DNA of 60,000 nt from Symsagittifera roscoffensis. Taxonomy: Eukaryota; Xenacoelomorpha; Acoela; Convolutidae. The stretch lies in NCBI RefSeq assembly GCF_963678635.1, contig NC_087068.1, forward strand, positions 15,071,872 through 15,131,871, read 5' to 3'. Positions within the stretch are counted from its first letter, which is position 1. Each line of letters starts with the position of its first letter. The position numbers were made by a program, and so were the translations under genes. This document shows positions 1 to 10,391 of this stretch, piece after piece. The notes beneath the pieces were generated by a model, which did not search any database, was not told the DNA's origin, and saw only the letters and a list, made by a program, of their open reading frames with translations.

Positions 1-1006
1 TGCCTCCCAGTCCTGGCCTCTGTCTGAACAGAAACTCTACGTTCTGGTACTCTCTTTTGAAGTCAGCCTCCAATCTTGATTTGAAACTCATGTCCGCCGT
101 GATGCAGATCGCGCTGGTCCTGTTTGACAGGATGAAGTCGCTATCTGTTATCATGATGTTCTCTGAGTATTCATTGGGTATTTCGAATTTCGTTTTGAAA
201 TTCCTTCCTATGGTAGGCTCTGGTTCTTCTTCCTCCAGTTCCAATCCGCTTGTTTCCCTCACTTCCTTGAGCTTCTTTATCATCAAATTTTCGGTGTGGG
301 TAAGTCCTACCCCCACTCCCCGGAACAAAATATTTATCGACGTCCCCGTCGATGTAGTCGGGTCTGAATTGTCCTTAGGGATGTCCAGTGGCCTGTCTGT
401 TGCTGTCCATCCGAAAAGAGGGTCCTCTGTCTTCATGTAATTTGCTGCTGATATATCGACTTGCTGAATGCTTTGTCCTTCATGGCTCTCGTCCTTGACA
501 TCACGCATCCACTCTAGAATCCTCAAGTTCGTGTTCTCCCTCCTTTCTATTTCACTCTGCTCGAGATCCGTCTCCAATTCTGGCGTTGAGTAATCATCCT
601 GCGGATAATGTCCACCATCGTCAATGACCTGCCATTCCTCTCCGGCTTCCAGTTCGCCTGCGCTTAGTAGTTCATCGCCCAACTTGTCTGGCTGTATCTT
701 ATCGATCAAGAAGTCATCCCCGTACCTATTGTACCTCATGCCTGTGCGTTTACGATTGCCAGTCCTGGTTTCCGGTGGTGTTGGTCGATCCGGCTCCATC
801 CACTTCGGTACCTCGTTTTGCTCTGGGTCGTTCCAGTCTTCTTCTACAAATGAACCTGCATCCGACTCCACTTCTATCTTTTCGTTGTCGTCCAAACTCA
901 AGTTCTCATTACCATCATTTTTCTCTCTAGTGCCTTTCTCATTCACTTCGCACGCTGGTTCCACCACCAGGTACTCAAGACCTTCCATGTCTTTTGGTAG
1001 GCACCA
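1..1006 (-). other. C-terminal extension of E1 Pol after the GPY/F module
   Basis: At least 335 codons stay open after the integrase GPY/F module. The stretch is acidic and Glu/Asp-rich, contains RYNRYGDDFLIDK, and near the window edge includes hydrophobic segments such as INILFRGVGVG. I recognise no domain. It could be an extended integrase tail or an envelope-like/accessory region translated in frame. The end is not in the window. Confidence 0.6.
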
Positions 1007-4000
1007 GTCCTCCGGGGACGGGACATGAGGCTTCAGATTTTCGTAATGTGCTGCTCGCCCTGTACTCAAGCGATAGAACCGTCCTTGTTGATGTACTTCC
1101 GTAATCATGAACGGTCCTCTCCATTTCTTGAGTAGTTTCTTTGTTCCCTTGGGCGGTATGACATTTTGGAAGACCCACACGTATTGGCCCACTTCGTATG
1201 GCTTTGCTCTTAGTATCTTTTCGTCATATTTCTTGCGTTGCCTCATTTGCGCTTGCGCCGTGTTTCTCCGACATAGCTCGTTTAGCTCTTGTTGTCTTTT
1301 GATCGCTTCCTTCACGTATGCTTGAGGTGACGTCCTCTTCCCCTCGTACTCCGGGTAAAAGAATGTTATAGGCATTGCCCTTTCCCTGCCTGTCAACATC
1401 ATGAAAGGACTGATACCCGTCGTTGAGTGCTGAGTACTATTATAGGCTCCTACTACCTGTGGCAGATATTTGTCCCAGTCCGTCATGTATCTCGAGCAGT
1501 ACACCCTGAGCATGTTGACCAGTGTCCTGTTCTGTCTCTCTACCAACCCATTGGTCTGTGGATGATAGGTCGTCGAGTGCGCTTGAGCAATGTGTGATCT
1601 CTTCATCAATTCTTTTGTCAAGTCCCCCACAAAAGCCTTGCCGTTGTCCGACTGGAAAGTCATTGGACAACCATACCGCGATATCCAATGCGTTATCAGG
1701 TGATCACATGTCTCCTCTGCCGAGGCTGTCTGGCACGGAACCGCTTCCGCCAACTTGGTGAAGTGATCTATTATAACTAGTATTTGGTTATAACCCGACT
1801 CCGTCATGCAGATTTTCTGATGGTCTATCTGCACCACTTCATTGAATTCCGAACTCTCGACAGACTTGAGGGGAAACTTCATCTTCCTTGGGTCTTTTAC
1901 TTGAAGGCATGCTAGGCAGGCATTCACCCATCTCTCGCAAGCTTTTCTCATTCCCGGCCAATCAAACCTGTGAAGTATCCTTTGTTGTACTTTATCTATC
2001 CCCTGGTGGCCCATCTGGTCGTGTGATCTGAAAAGCACCTCCGTTTGGTACAATTGTGGTAGTATGATGAGGTTGTGTTTGTGTAATATTTTTTCCTCAT
2101 CTCTTCTCTTGCACGCTACCACCCCTTCAGCTGTGTGATAAAGTAAATCTCTCTTTTCCTTGTAGAACTGGCTCAAGATCTTGTAGCTGTCTTCCTCAAG
2201 TTCCCCCTTCTCCTTGACTCCCGAATGGATCCATTTGGAGAGGTTACTTGTCATTTTGTCATTCTTCTGGGCCCTTATTAGGTCAGACAGCCTGTATCTC
2301 GCCTTAACGTGCTCCTTTAGCGCCATGATCTGTCCATTCATTTCACCAGGGTTGTGGGTGTCATCACTCAGCTTCACACATATCATCCTTTTCACGATTT
2401 TCATGTCGTCTTCTGGTACCAGATTCGTTCTGACGTTTGAGTTGCACGATAGTTCCCTTAGTGGTTTTCTTGAAACTGCTATTTTCTCGAGCTCTTCACC
2501 ACCTCGTACCTCTTGTGTTTCCAGATTGTACGTCCCTGAAGATGGATCCGTCTGTAATTCCCTGTCGTGCTGTCTTATCTTCTCTTCCGCCAGTATCATG
2601 CATAGACTGTCTTGATCCTCACTGCTCTCATCCGAATCTTCATCCCATTCTTTACGCTCCCCGGACAATTTTCCTTCTCCGGTTCCGTCTTCTTCCATGA
2701 ATCTGTACCACTCCCCGGACTCTTGATCTAGTCCCAGGTGTTCAATTTCTTCTCTGAATGTCACTTTCTTATCCCTGACTTTTGTCTGCTCCAGAATTTT
2801 TTCGGGGATTTTTTCGACTAGTGATCGCACAACTTCCTTGCTATCAGTGATGCTCCCTTTTGAGACGTCAGTATTGTTCACTGTTTCTTCTCTCCGAAGT
2901 ATGGTTAGTTCCGGTGCCTCCTGACCTTTCCCTTGGATCACGGGCTTGTTATCTGATAGTTTCTCAAGCAACCTCATTAAGTCTTCATCTATTCGGACCG
3001 TTCCCTCCTCTACCTGGATGAGATCATAACCTTTTGCCTTGAGTGTTTCCCTCACGATCTTGGACTTGAGCATTATTCCTATTGGAATCCCTCTATTTTT
3101 CTTCAAGATGGTCTTTTCAAGAGGCTCTTTCGGCAATTCGGGATGATCTTCTATCGGTTTGCCTGATTTGTCCAGCCATCTCGTGAGTGGAAGACTGTCG
3201 TACGTTTCTTTGTCCATAAAGGAGAAGCCGTCTTTGATCTCAGGTCTGTCCGCCTCTCTTTGTTCTTGCCTCTCGTAGAACTCCGTCTTCTTACTCAAGC
3301 TGTCAGCATTTTGATGTTTATCTCGTGTTCTGTGCTCAATTATCATGTTGTATCCATCCAAGCGAACTATCCACCTCCCAATATAGCTCTGGTCCATTGA
3401 GTACGTTTTCAGCCAGCTTAGTGCTCGGTTGTCGACTCGCAGCTTGAAGGGCTCACTGCCTAGGTATGCTCTGTATTTTTCGACAAAGGTGACCACCGCG
3501 AACATCTCTGCTTTCGGTGCTCCGTACTTCATTTCTGTGTCACTTAGGACCTTGCTCCCGTATGCTATTGGTCTCAAGACTGTCTTCCCATTCCATTCTT
3601 GTTCTTGATGGAGAATCCCAGAAATGGCGACTACTGACGCGTCCGTGTCTAGCACGTACATCCCCTTCTCTGTCGGCATACCCAGTACTGGTGCCTCACA
3701 TAGCTCTTTCTTTATTCTCTGGAATGACTCTTCTGCCGCGTTGTTCCACGTGAACTTCTTGCCCTTATGTCTCATTAGTTGTTGCATCGGGTATACCTTG
3801 TCCGCATAGCCCTTGATGAATTCTCTATAATAGTTGGCGAAACCCAGGAAGCTCATCAGCTGGTGCTCCGTCTTCGGTGATTTCCAGGTTAGGACTGCTT
3901 CCACGGCGTCTGGATCAGGTCTGATGCCGTGCTTATCTACCATCCTTCCCAAGTATTTAATCGAGTCCTTGAGTATCTCGCACTTTGATGGTTTACACTT

Positions 4001-7000
4001 CAGCCCCGATCTTTTCATGCACGCGAACACCTCGTCAAGCCTCTCGATGTGGTCTTCTAGTGTCGGCGTTGCTATTACCACGTCGTCCACGTAGCACATT
4101 ACCAGGTTGCCGTATTTCTTCGTCACGCCTATCAACGCGTGTGCCATCAGCCGCTGAAACGTGGCTGTTGCATTGCAGAGTCCAAACGGCATCCGTTTCC
4201 ATTGAAACAGACCCAACTCGCAGGCGAACCCTGTCTTGTCCCTGTCTTGCTTCCTTAATGGTACCTGCCAAAAGGCCGAGCCTAAATCAAGAGTCGTAAA
4301 AAATTTCGCATCACCTAACTTCGAGAGGCTCTCATCAATTCTAGGTATGGGATAGGCATCCTTCACCGTGACGGAGTTCAGGTATCGAAAGTCACAACAA
4401 AACCTTAACTGGTCGCCTTTCTTTTTGGCCATCATTACTCCACACGCCCACGGTGACTTGGATGGTTCTATCATGTCATACTCTAGTAACGTTTCGATTT
4501 CTTTTCTACACGCGTCCGATTTGTGTGGGGTCATGCGCCTCGCCCCCTCCCTGTGTGGCACCGCGTTTTCCTCAAGTTCTATTTCATGTTCAACAAAATT
4601 ACAACACCCGATATCCGCCTTATGCCTTGAAAAAACCTCCTCGTTCCGCTCTAGTACGTCCTTGATAGCTTCGAGCTGTTCATCTTTCAGTTTGCCCCTT
4701 AAATGTTCAATCTCCGGCAGAACCGGTTTATCAGTTTGCATTTCATCTAGCGTGGGTCGCTCTGGAAAGTTCGAACAGCTCGAAAGCCCATCGTCCGTTT
4801 CTGACTTAAGTGATTTGATAAGACCTGAAGAATCTTTTATTCTCTGCAATCGTCTCAAGATACAAATTTTGTCCCTGTGGTTGGGACAATCAACAACTTC
4901 ATTTTGTTTTGAGTTTTCAATTGTTTCATATCGAGTTTTAACCGGTAAAGCATATCCCAGCTTCCTGCCTCTCTGTATCGTGATCGGTATATCAAGGGTA
5001 TTCAACAAGACACTGACGCAGAGGCCGCTCTTCGTTATCGAAAATGATCTTCCTAAAACAGCAGCGCTTTGACTATTAGGATTTGGAACTATACACACTT
5101 GCTTGTTGTCACTTAGTTCATTATAATTTTTCATCCTCAAGCTTACGATTGCCGCTTCATTAGCTTTTAACCTCACTCTCCTACTCAAGAATACCGGTGC
5201 TTTGTTCTCATTTGCCATTATTAAATTTACCGGTTTGATTGCGTACCTCCTATCCGGGTTCCGTATCCTGAACATTGCATTATTTAGATCTATCGTTACG
5301 TCGAAATTCCTGATGAAGTCTCTGCCCAAAATGAATTGGTCAGATTCATCTAGGTTTTCTACCACGATGAAGCTCATCCACAGGTTACGTTCCCCCAAAT
5401 TGAGGGCTATTATCGGCGTCCTGCCCAGCACCCGTAGGGCCCCTTTGTTTGCAGCTGACAGCCGTATTCTCGAGTCTATCAAGTCACCTTTGTCAAAGCC
5501 CATCTTTTCCCATGTTTCGATTGGTATGACGCTCAAGACTGCTCCCGTGTCAAGTAATCCACGCAACTGAGTCTTTTTGCCATTTATGTCTAGCACGTGC
5601 CCTGTCACGTCTGCTTCCGTCCCGATGTGCATTGCATCTTCTTCAAGCATGGCACAATGTCCGATCGATCTTACTTTCAACTCTTCTTTCCCTACATAGA
5701 TTTGTCCAATTAGGTCTTCGTCGCATGTTATCATCGTCTTGGTATAGATGTTGATTCCATCTATATTTAGCATGACCTCGTGTGGACCATAAGCTTCAGT
5801 GTACCTATTATCAACACGTACCGATTTGCTGCCCCCTCTCGTGAGTAGTGCCCTGAGCGCTCTAGAAGTCGTTTGTGGACTTATTCCGCTCAAGTAGTCT
5901 GCATACACGTCAATGTGCATTATCGTCTGGTCGCTCGGCTCGCTCAAGTTTCTGGTTACCTCGTGTCCGCCCACTGTTATTATCGACATTATTCTTGCTC
6001 CGATTTTCGATATTCCAAAAGGTTTACCTGTCACCATTTTCACGGTGTTACAATTCCCGGTCTTCGTTGAGCCCGTTCTAGCCTCTGGTATTGATTTCGA
6101 TCCGGTTAATGCTCCGTTAAAATTCTGTCTTTCGATCTCCAACTTTAGTCGTTGCTCTATTTCTTTCGCAGCCAGATCTTGTTTCACTTTGGCAATTGCT
6201 TCCGTCGCCGCTTTCTCATAATTTATCTCTAGAGAGCTTCCGGCCGCGGACTCTAACGCACCGCTAACATGTGTAACAGCTTTCACTGTCTTCGTCGGCA
6301 ATTCGGTGTTTGGTGCCCCCAAGTTCCTAGATTCAAACTCGTTTTGCCTGTTCCGCTGATTCTGCACCGCCGCTAATGCCAACTTATGTTTGGGGTGATT
6401 CTGGTCCTTGACCGCTTCCCAGAACAAGGGACAATCCATTCTGAAGTGCCCCTCCTGATTACAGAAGAAGCATCTGGCGCCTATCTTGATGATCAAGCCA
6501 TTATAGTACTCGTGTTCCTCCATCTGGCTCATATCCTCCTCATCCGGTGCATAACCTAGGCTCTTCATGCCTTGTTTGTACGTTGTGCAGTCAGCCACAT
6601 GATGATCCGCTGACCCGCAGTTCGCGCATGATCTACGCTTGTCCATATCATCTCTAGGTTTGTACCATGATGACCTCTGGGGTTGGCTTCCCCCTTGCGT
6701 GTTCCTGTTTTCGGAATATGAGTACTTCTTAGGTTTCATCAGCATGTATTCTCTTGATTTCTGTCTCATTTCTTCTGGGGTGGGTGCGCTGTCCTTCGAC
6801 AATGTGTAGTATGTTGCTAACATTGTCCTTAAGTCATCACTTTTCACCCCATCGATGAACTTCGAGGCAATGCTAAAGTTCCGTCTATTTGTCGACTCCT
6901 CTGGGTCACTCCTCCTTCTCAAGCTCTCGAGGTCATCTAGGAACCGATCTATTGACTCGTCGTCCCTCTGCCTTCTCTTTTCAAATCGCATCATCGCTTG

Positions 7001-8518
7001 GTGACCCTTCATGCCTGACCCGAACCGATTCAGCAATATCTCGAAGATCTTGTCCGCGGTGTCGCGTTCTTCCTCCTTCTTTGCGACCACGCATTTTAAT
7101 GCTGTTCCTTCCAAGTTGCTCAGTATGGCTGTACATGCTTGTCTTTCGTCACTCAAGTTGTCTTGTTCTAGATGTAATCTCATCACTTCCACCCAAGTGT
7201 CAATGCATCCATCGGAGTCGTCCTTGAATTCTTTTGGCTTCTTGAATGTCTTTCTTGATTTTCCCTCTCTCCTGTCGCTCGAGTCAGTGTTCCTCGTGGC
7301 GAAGGCCTCTAGAGTCCTGTTCATCATCTCCCAAGTGCTGGCCCATGTCATAGCATCTGGTCCTGTGTTGCTGTTAGCTGTTGAATCTCCCGGAGCAGCC
7401 GTTGTATTCGACGTTCCATTCTTCATTATTGTTTTCGCAGTTGTTGGTGCTATGCTTATCGCATCCCTGGTTAAGGGCAACGGTGTCGATTGCCGTTTGT
7501 TCCTTTGTGGTTCTACAAAGTCAACTCTGGTGCTTTGCGTACGATCCGCTGCCGGTCTTTCTTGTGGAGTCGAACCTCTCAAGATTGCATCCAACTTCGC
7601 CTGTATTGCACACGAACTCTCGGCTTGACTCTTGCTCATTGTGTCCATTCTCCTTTCCAGGCTCCCTAATTGGCTGTTGACATCATCATATCGGTTCTTC
7701 AACTGTTGCATGTCTGTTTTGATGTTCTTTTCTCGTTCTTCATTGGTGGCTTCTACCTTATCTGACATTTCCTTGAGTCTCTCCTCTGTTGCCTTAGCTA
7801 GGTTAAAATAACTGTCTAGATACTCGTGCTTGTTGTATCTTATCTCCTTTTTTATCACCTCTCTGTCTTCTTCACTGTGCTTAAGTCTTTTGTCAATCTG
7901 ATTTAATTTCGCCAACAGGTCACCCAGCTCAATGGTAGTCTCTTCATGGTCAGCTGTCGGTCTCTCTTCGGCCGTAGCCTCTGCTTTAGCTTGTTCCTCT
8001 CTTGGATTGGCTTCTGAGGTCTTCGTGCTCACTGTCCCAAATGTTCGTGCTCTTTCTGCTTTTGGTTCTTCAGTCACGTTTTCTTTTGTTTTTATTCCGA
8101 ACATTATTCCCAATTTTTCCGTAAAAGATGTCCTCTTTACTTGAGAGTCTTCTTTCACCGTTTCTTCGGTGTTGCTTATTGCATCTTCCGCGTCATCTAT
8201 CGGTGAGAACTCTATGGGTTTCTGGTTCGGTTCCTCTGCATTGGGCATTGGAGTTGACTCTGTCGCCATCTTCCCTGTTTCATCCACACTTTGATCGGGT
8301 GTCTCTAGATCAATCTCGATGGTGGGTTCTACTCTCTCCCCTTCCGTGCCCTCTTTCGCCCTGTTCTCCGCTGTACTCCTTGTGCTGACCATGTTAACTG
8401 AAAAGTTCTTCTTTGTTATCTTTGGGCCCGTTGATGTCGTCCCGCGCAGCGATGAATTATATTTCGTGTTTGATCCACTTGACCTTTTTTCGAGCACCGG
8501 TACCCTACTCCGCCTCAT
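1..8518 (-). CDS. Gag-Pol polyprotein of E1 (single open frame, C-terminus off the left edge)
   Basis: Retrotransposon polyprotein for capsid formation, reverse transcription and integration. The ATG at 8518-8516 is the first in the frame; an alternative near 8,390 aligns with an internal Met of E2. Domains by residue: Gag with a coiled coil (~197-297); two CX2CX4HX4C zinc knuckles (631-644 and 683-696); aspartic protease motif LLDTGA with Asp at 990; RT (~1310-1490) with LDLGSAFWQV (Asp 1411) and YVDD (1476-1479); RNase H with TDAS (Asp 1626) and HQNADSLSKK near its end; integrase HHCC finger (~2166-2204), catalytic Asp 2232, Asp 2291 and Glu 2327 with DD(35)E spacing; GPY/F module (~2466-2500). 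All these sites fall in one frame over 8.5 kb. About 335 further residues follow with no recognised domain. Gag and Pol are fused without a frameshift or stop, unlike many gypsy elements. Confidence 0.93.
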   Translation of the reverse strand, partial: MRRSRVPVLEKRSSGSNTKYNSSLRGTTSTGPKITKKNFSVNMVSTRSTAENRAKEGTEGERVEPTIEIDLETPDQSVDETGKMATESTPMPNAEEPNQKPIEFSPIDDAEDAISNTEETVKEDSQVKRTSFTEKLGIMFGIKTKENVTEEPKAERARTFGTVSTKTSEANPREEQAKAEATAEERPTADHEETTIELGDLLAKLNQIDKRLKHSEEDREVIKKEIRYNKHEYLDSYFNLAKATEERLKEMSDKVEATNEEREKNIKTDMQQLKNRYDDVNSQLGSLERRMDTMSKSQAESSCAIQAKLDAILRGSTPQERPAADRTQSTRVDFVEPQRNKRQSTPLPLTRDAISIAPTTAKTIMKNGTSNTTAAPGDSTANSNTGPDAMTWASTWEMMNRTLEAFATRNTDSSDRREGKSRKTFKKPKEFKDDSDGCIDTWVEVMRLHLEQDNLSDERQACTAILSNLEGTALKCVVAKKEEERDTADKIFEILLNRFGSGMKGHQAMMRFEKRRQRDDESIDRFLDDLESLRRRSDPEESTNRRNFSIASKFIDGVKSDDLRTMLATYYTLSKDSAPTPEEMRQKSREYMLMKPKKYSYSENRNTQGGSQPQRSSWYKPRDDMDKRRSCANCGSADHHVADCTTYKQGMKSLGYAPDEEDMSQMEEHEYYNGLIIKIGARCFFCNQEGHFRMDCPLFWEAVKDQNHPKHKLALAAVQNQRNRQNEFESRNLGAPNTELPTKTVKAVTHVSGALESAAGSSLEINYEKAATEAIAKVKQDLAAKEIEQRLKLEIERQNFNGALTGSKSIPEARTGSTKTGNCNTVKMVTGKPFGISKIGARIMSIITVGGHEVTRNLSEPSDQTIMHIDVYADYLSGISPQTTSRALRALLTRGGSKSVRVDNRYTEAYGPHEVMLNIDGINIYTKTMITCDEDLIGQIYVGKEELKVRSIGHCAMLEEDAMHIGTEADVTGHVLDINGKKTQLRGLLDTGAVLSVIPIETWEKMGFDKGDLIDSRIRLSAANKGALRVLGRTPIIALNLGERNLWMSFIVVENLDESDQFILGRDFIRNFDVTIDLNNAMFRIRNPDRRYAIKPVNLIMANENKAPVFLSRRVRLKANEAAIVSLRMKNYNELSDNKQVCIVPNPNSQSAAVLGRSFSITKSGLCVSVLLNTLDIPITIQRGRKLGYALPVKTRYETIENSKQNEVVDCPNHRDKICILRRLQRIKDSSGLIKSLKSETDDGLSSCSNFPERPTLDEMQTDKPVLPEIEHLRGKLKDEQLEAIKDVLERNEEVFSRHKADIGCCNFVEHEIELEENAVPHREGARRMTPHKSDACRKEIETLLEYDMIEPSKSPWACGVMMAKKKGDQLRFCCDFRYLNSVTVKDAYPIPRIDESLSKLGDAKFFTTLDLGSAFWQVPLRKQDRDKTGFACELGLFQWKRMPFGLCNATATFQRLMAHALIGVTKKYGNLVMCYVDDVVIATPTLEDHIERLDEVFACMKRSGLKCKPSKCEILKDSIKYLGRMVDKHGIRPDPDAVEAVLTWKSPKTEHQLMSFLGFANYYREFIKGYADKVYPMQQLMRHKGKKFTWNNAAEESFQRIKKELCEAPVLGMPTEKGMYVLDTDASVVAISGILHQEQEWNGKTVLRPIAYGSKVLSDTEMKYGAPKAEMFAVVTFVEKYRAYLGSEPFKLRVDNRALSWLKTYSMDQSYIGRWIVRLDGYNMIIEHRTRDKHQNADSLSKKTEFYERQEQREADRPEIKDGFSFMDKETYDSLPLTRWLDKSGKPIEDHPELPKEPLEKTILKKNRGIPIGIMLKSKIVRETLKAKGYDLIQVEEGTVRIDEDLMRLLEKLSDNKPVIQGKGQEAPELTILRREETVNNTDVSKGSITDSKEVVRSLVEKIPEKILEQTKVRDKKVTFREEIEHLGLDQESGEWYRFMEEDGTGEGKLSGERKEWDEDSDESSEDQDSLCMILAEEKIRQHDRELQTDPSSGTYNLETQEVRGGEELEKIAVSRKPLRELSCNSNVRTNLVPEDDMKIVKRMICVKLSDDTHNPGEMNGQIMALKEHVKARYRLSDLIRAQKNDKMTSNLSKWIHSGVKEKGELEEDSYKILSQFYKEKRDLLYHTAEGVVACKRRDEEKILHKHNLIILPQLYQTEVLFRSHDQMGHQGIDKVQQRILHRFDWPGMRKACERWVNACLACLQVKDPRKMKFPLKSVESSEFNEVVQIDHQKICMTESGYNQILVIIDHFTKLAEAVPCQTASAEETCDHLITHWISRYGCPMTFQSDNGKAFVGDLTKELMKRSHIAQAHSTTYHPQTNGLVERQNRTLVNMLRVYCSRYMTDWDKYLPQVVGAYNSTQHSTTGISPFMMLTGRERAMPITFFYPEYEGKRTSPQAYVKEAIKRQQELNELCRRNTAQAQMRQRKKYDEKILRAKPYEVGQYVWVFQNVIPPKGTKKLLKKWRGPFMITEVHQQGRFYRLSTGRAAHYENLKPHVPSPEDWCLPKDMEGLEYLVVEPACEVNEKGTREKNDGNENLSLDDNEKIEVESDAGSFVEEDWNDPEQNEVPKWMEPDRPTPPETRTGNRKRTGMRYNRYGDDFLIDKIQPDKLGDELLSAGELEAGEEWQVIDDGGHYPQDDYSTPELETDLEQSEIERRENTNLRILEWMRDVKDESHEGQSIQQVDISAANYMKTEDPLFGWTATDRPLDIPKDNSDPTTSTGTSINILFRGVGVGLTHTENLMIKKLKEVRETSGLELEEEEPEPTIGRNFKTKFEIPNEYSENIMITDSDFILSNRTSAICITADMSFKSRLEADFKREYQNVEFLFRQRPGLGG

Positions 8519-9590
8519 TATTTCTATTTACAACTGCTTTTATTTACAATTTTGTTATATACACGATTCTATCCTAATAGTAAGTAGTAGTAAAAAAAAT
8601 AAAAAAAACGTGTTAAAAACCTTATCCAATTCTCTTTCTAAAACCTCCGAAAAACTTTCCTTAATTTGGTCTTAACCGTACCTATTTCGATTTGTCTTAT
8701 TCTGTCTTAAGACACACTTGTTGTGATTCTGCTTCAATTTTTATACCGTCCCAAGACTATTCGTCACTATCACAGTACTCTCCGCTAGTGTCCTAAGACC
8801 CTTGTACCAAGACTACTGTCCCAAGACTAGTGTCCCAAGACTACTGTCCCAAGGCTAGTGTCCCAAGGCTAGTGTCCCAAGACTACTGTCCCAAGGGTAG
8901 TGTCCCAAGACCAGTGTCCCAAGACTACTGTCCCAAGACTACTGTCCCAAGACTAGTGTCCCAAGGCTAGTGTCCCAAGACTACTGTCCCAAGACTAGTG
9001 TCCCAAGGGTAGTGTCCCAAGACCAGTGTCCCAAGGCTGGTGTCCCAAGACTAGTGTCCCAAGACTAGTGTCCCAAGACCACTGTCCCAAGACTGTCCCA
9101 AGACCCTGTCCCAAGACCACTGTCCCAAGACCACTGTCCCAAGACCCTGTCCCAAGACCACTGTCCCAAGACCACTGTCCCAAGACCCTGTCCCAAGACC
9201 ACTGTCCCAAGACCCTGTCCCAAGACCACTGTCCCAAGACCCTGTCCCAAGACCACTATCCCAAGACTACTCTGTTTTAAGACTTCTTCGGTCTTGTCCC
9301 AATACTCGTCACGGAGTGTCTTCCTCGTTGTAGGGTCTTCTTGAACCACCGTACCTTGTACCACCACTCGAGCTCTAGTAAAATTTTCCCAAAAACCCTC
9401 TCTTAAAAGCCAAATGCTGACCCCCTCTTCTTTTTGGTTGTTTCTATTTCAATGTAGGTGCGCAGGTATCTTGTGATCACCTGTTCGTATAAAACCAAAC
9501 ACAAATCCTCACTAAAATGCAACAAAAATCTAAGTAAGAAAAATAATAAAAACAGAAAAATGAGCCCACCTGAAATTCAAAGGTGACCAA
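8519..9590 (-). other. E1 untranslated leader between LTR and gag
   Basis: About 1 kb of non-coding sequence upstream of the gag ATG, dominated by the 8,790-9,275 minisatellite. At 9,582-9,589 the plus-strand text aggtgacca reads on the minus strand as TGGTCACCT, one base after a possible LTR end (GGTAGACA). This is where a primer-binding site would lie. The match to a particular tRNA is not established. Confidence 0.4.
8790..9275. repeat. Minisatellite of ~14-bp units (TGTCCCAAGACTAC type) in the E1 leader
   Basis: More than 30 head-to-tail copies of a unit around GTCCCAAGAC, mostly 14 bp with shorter variants in the second half. Left units favour ACTAGT or ACTACT spacers and right units favour ACC or CACT. 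Apparent ORFs here on both strands (SQDHCPKT-like repeats) are products of the repeat and not genes. Confidence 0.95.
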
Positions 9591-9867
9591 TGTCTACCTT
9601 TCGTCCAAAAAAAATATGTCTGGTACCTAATTGCCACGCGCTTTCCTCCCCCCACTAGTGATCTTATGGGGTATCACAAAAGCTGTCTATATCCGGTCCC
9701 CCCTACCAAACCAACCAGCGTACCAGTCTTAACTCGAGTTGAATTCTGGATCTCCACCTAATATTACCAACGCGTGTTAATTTCTAATGTAACTAAGTCA
9801 ACGATGTCGACTAATTAGTTACTCTAATTTCCCCCTTTTTACAATTTACAACCGCCAACCTCTAACT

Positions 9868-9914
9868 TAACCAGCCCCCCTTCTAACCTCCCCCCTTTCT
9901 AGCCCCCCTTCTTA
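9868..9914 (-). other. G-rich tract in the E1 LTR (minus strand)
   Basis: On the minus strand three runs of six G lie within 40 bases, spaced by 7-9 bases, with further short G runs nearby. A G-quadruplex is possible in the transcript or DNA, but four equal runs are not present. Confidence 0.4.
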
Positions 9915-10130
9915 AGCCTAAAAATTACTTTAAGCGCCGGGTGTTAAACCTCTCAAGAGAAAACCGTAGACCTGTTTCCAGGCCTGCTCAAGTAAAAACG
10001 TTCCTCAAAACTGGGGGATTTCGCTTATCCAATTTTACACTTATCTCCTATAATGTAATGTGGATTCTAACGATACCCGTTCTGCCCAACTTGAGAACTC
10101 GAGAATTGCCAAATCCTTCTTGGCTGCTTT

Positions 10131-10391
10131 CCCACTCGACTGGTCACCTGTTCCAGTCCAGTCTCCTATTGGTTCAGCCAAGTGTCCCTGAACCACTCTC
10201 CCACTCGGCTGGTCACCTCTTCCAGTCAAGTCTCCTATTGGTTCAGCTCAGTGTCCCTGAACCACTTTCCCACTCGGCTGGTCACCTCTTCCAGTCAAGT
10301 CTCCTATTGGTTCAGCTCAAGTGTCCCTGAACCACTTTCCCACTCGGCTGGTCACCTCTTCCAGTCAAGTCTCCTATTGGTCCAGCTAAGT
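10131..10391. repeat. ~69-bp tandem repeat, 3.8 copies, in the E1 LTR
   Basis: The copies begin CCCACTCG at 10,131, 10,200, 10,269 and 10,339, so the periods are 69, 69 and 70 bp. Copies share GGTCACCTCTTCCAGTCAAG and TCTCCTATTGGTTCAGC with few differences, which implies recent expansion. ORFs across it are repeat products. Confidence 0.93.

Noticed and set aside
57-8675. Many plus-strand ORFs of 60-200 codons
   Set aside because: Shadows of the minus-strand gag-pol frame of E1; no family features.
8790-9275. CRISPR-like array
   Set aside because: Units are contiguous 12-14-bp repeats with no unique spacers, in an animal retroelement.
8995-9367. Overlapping ORFs on both strands with SQDHCPKT or GLGTVVLGQ repeats
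   Set aside because: Direct translation of the 14-bp minisatellite.
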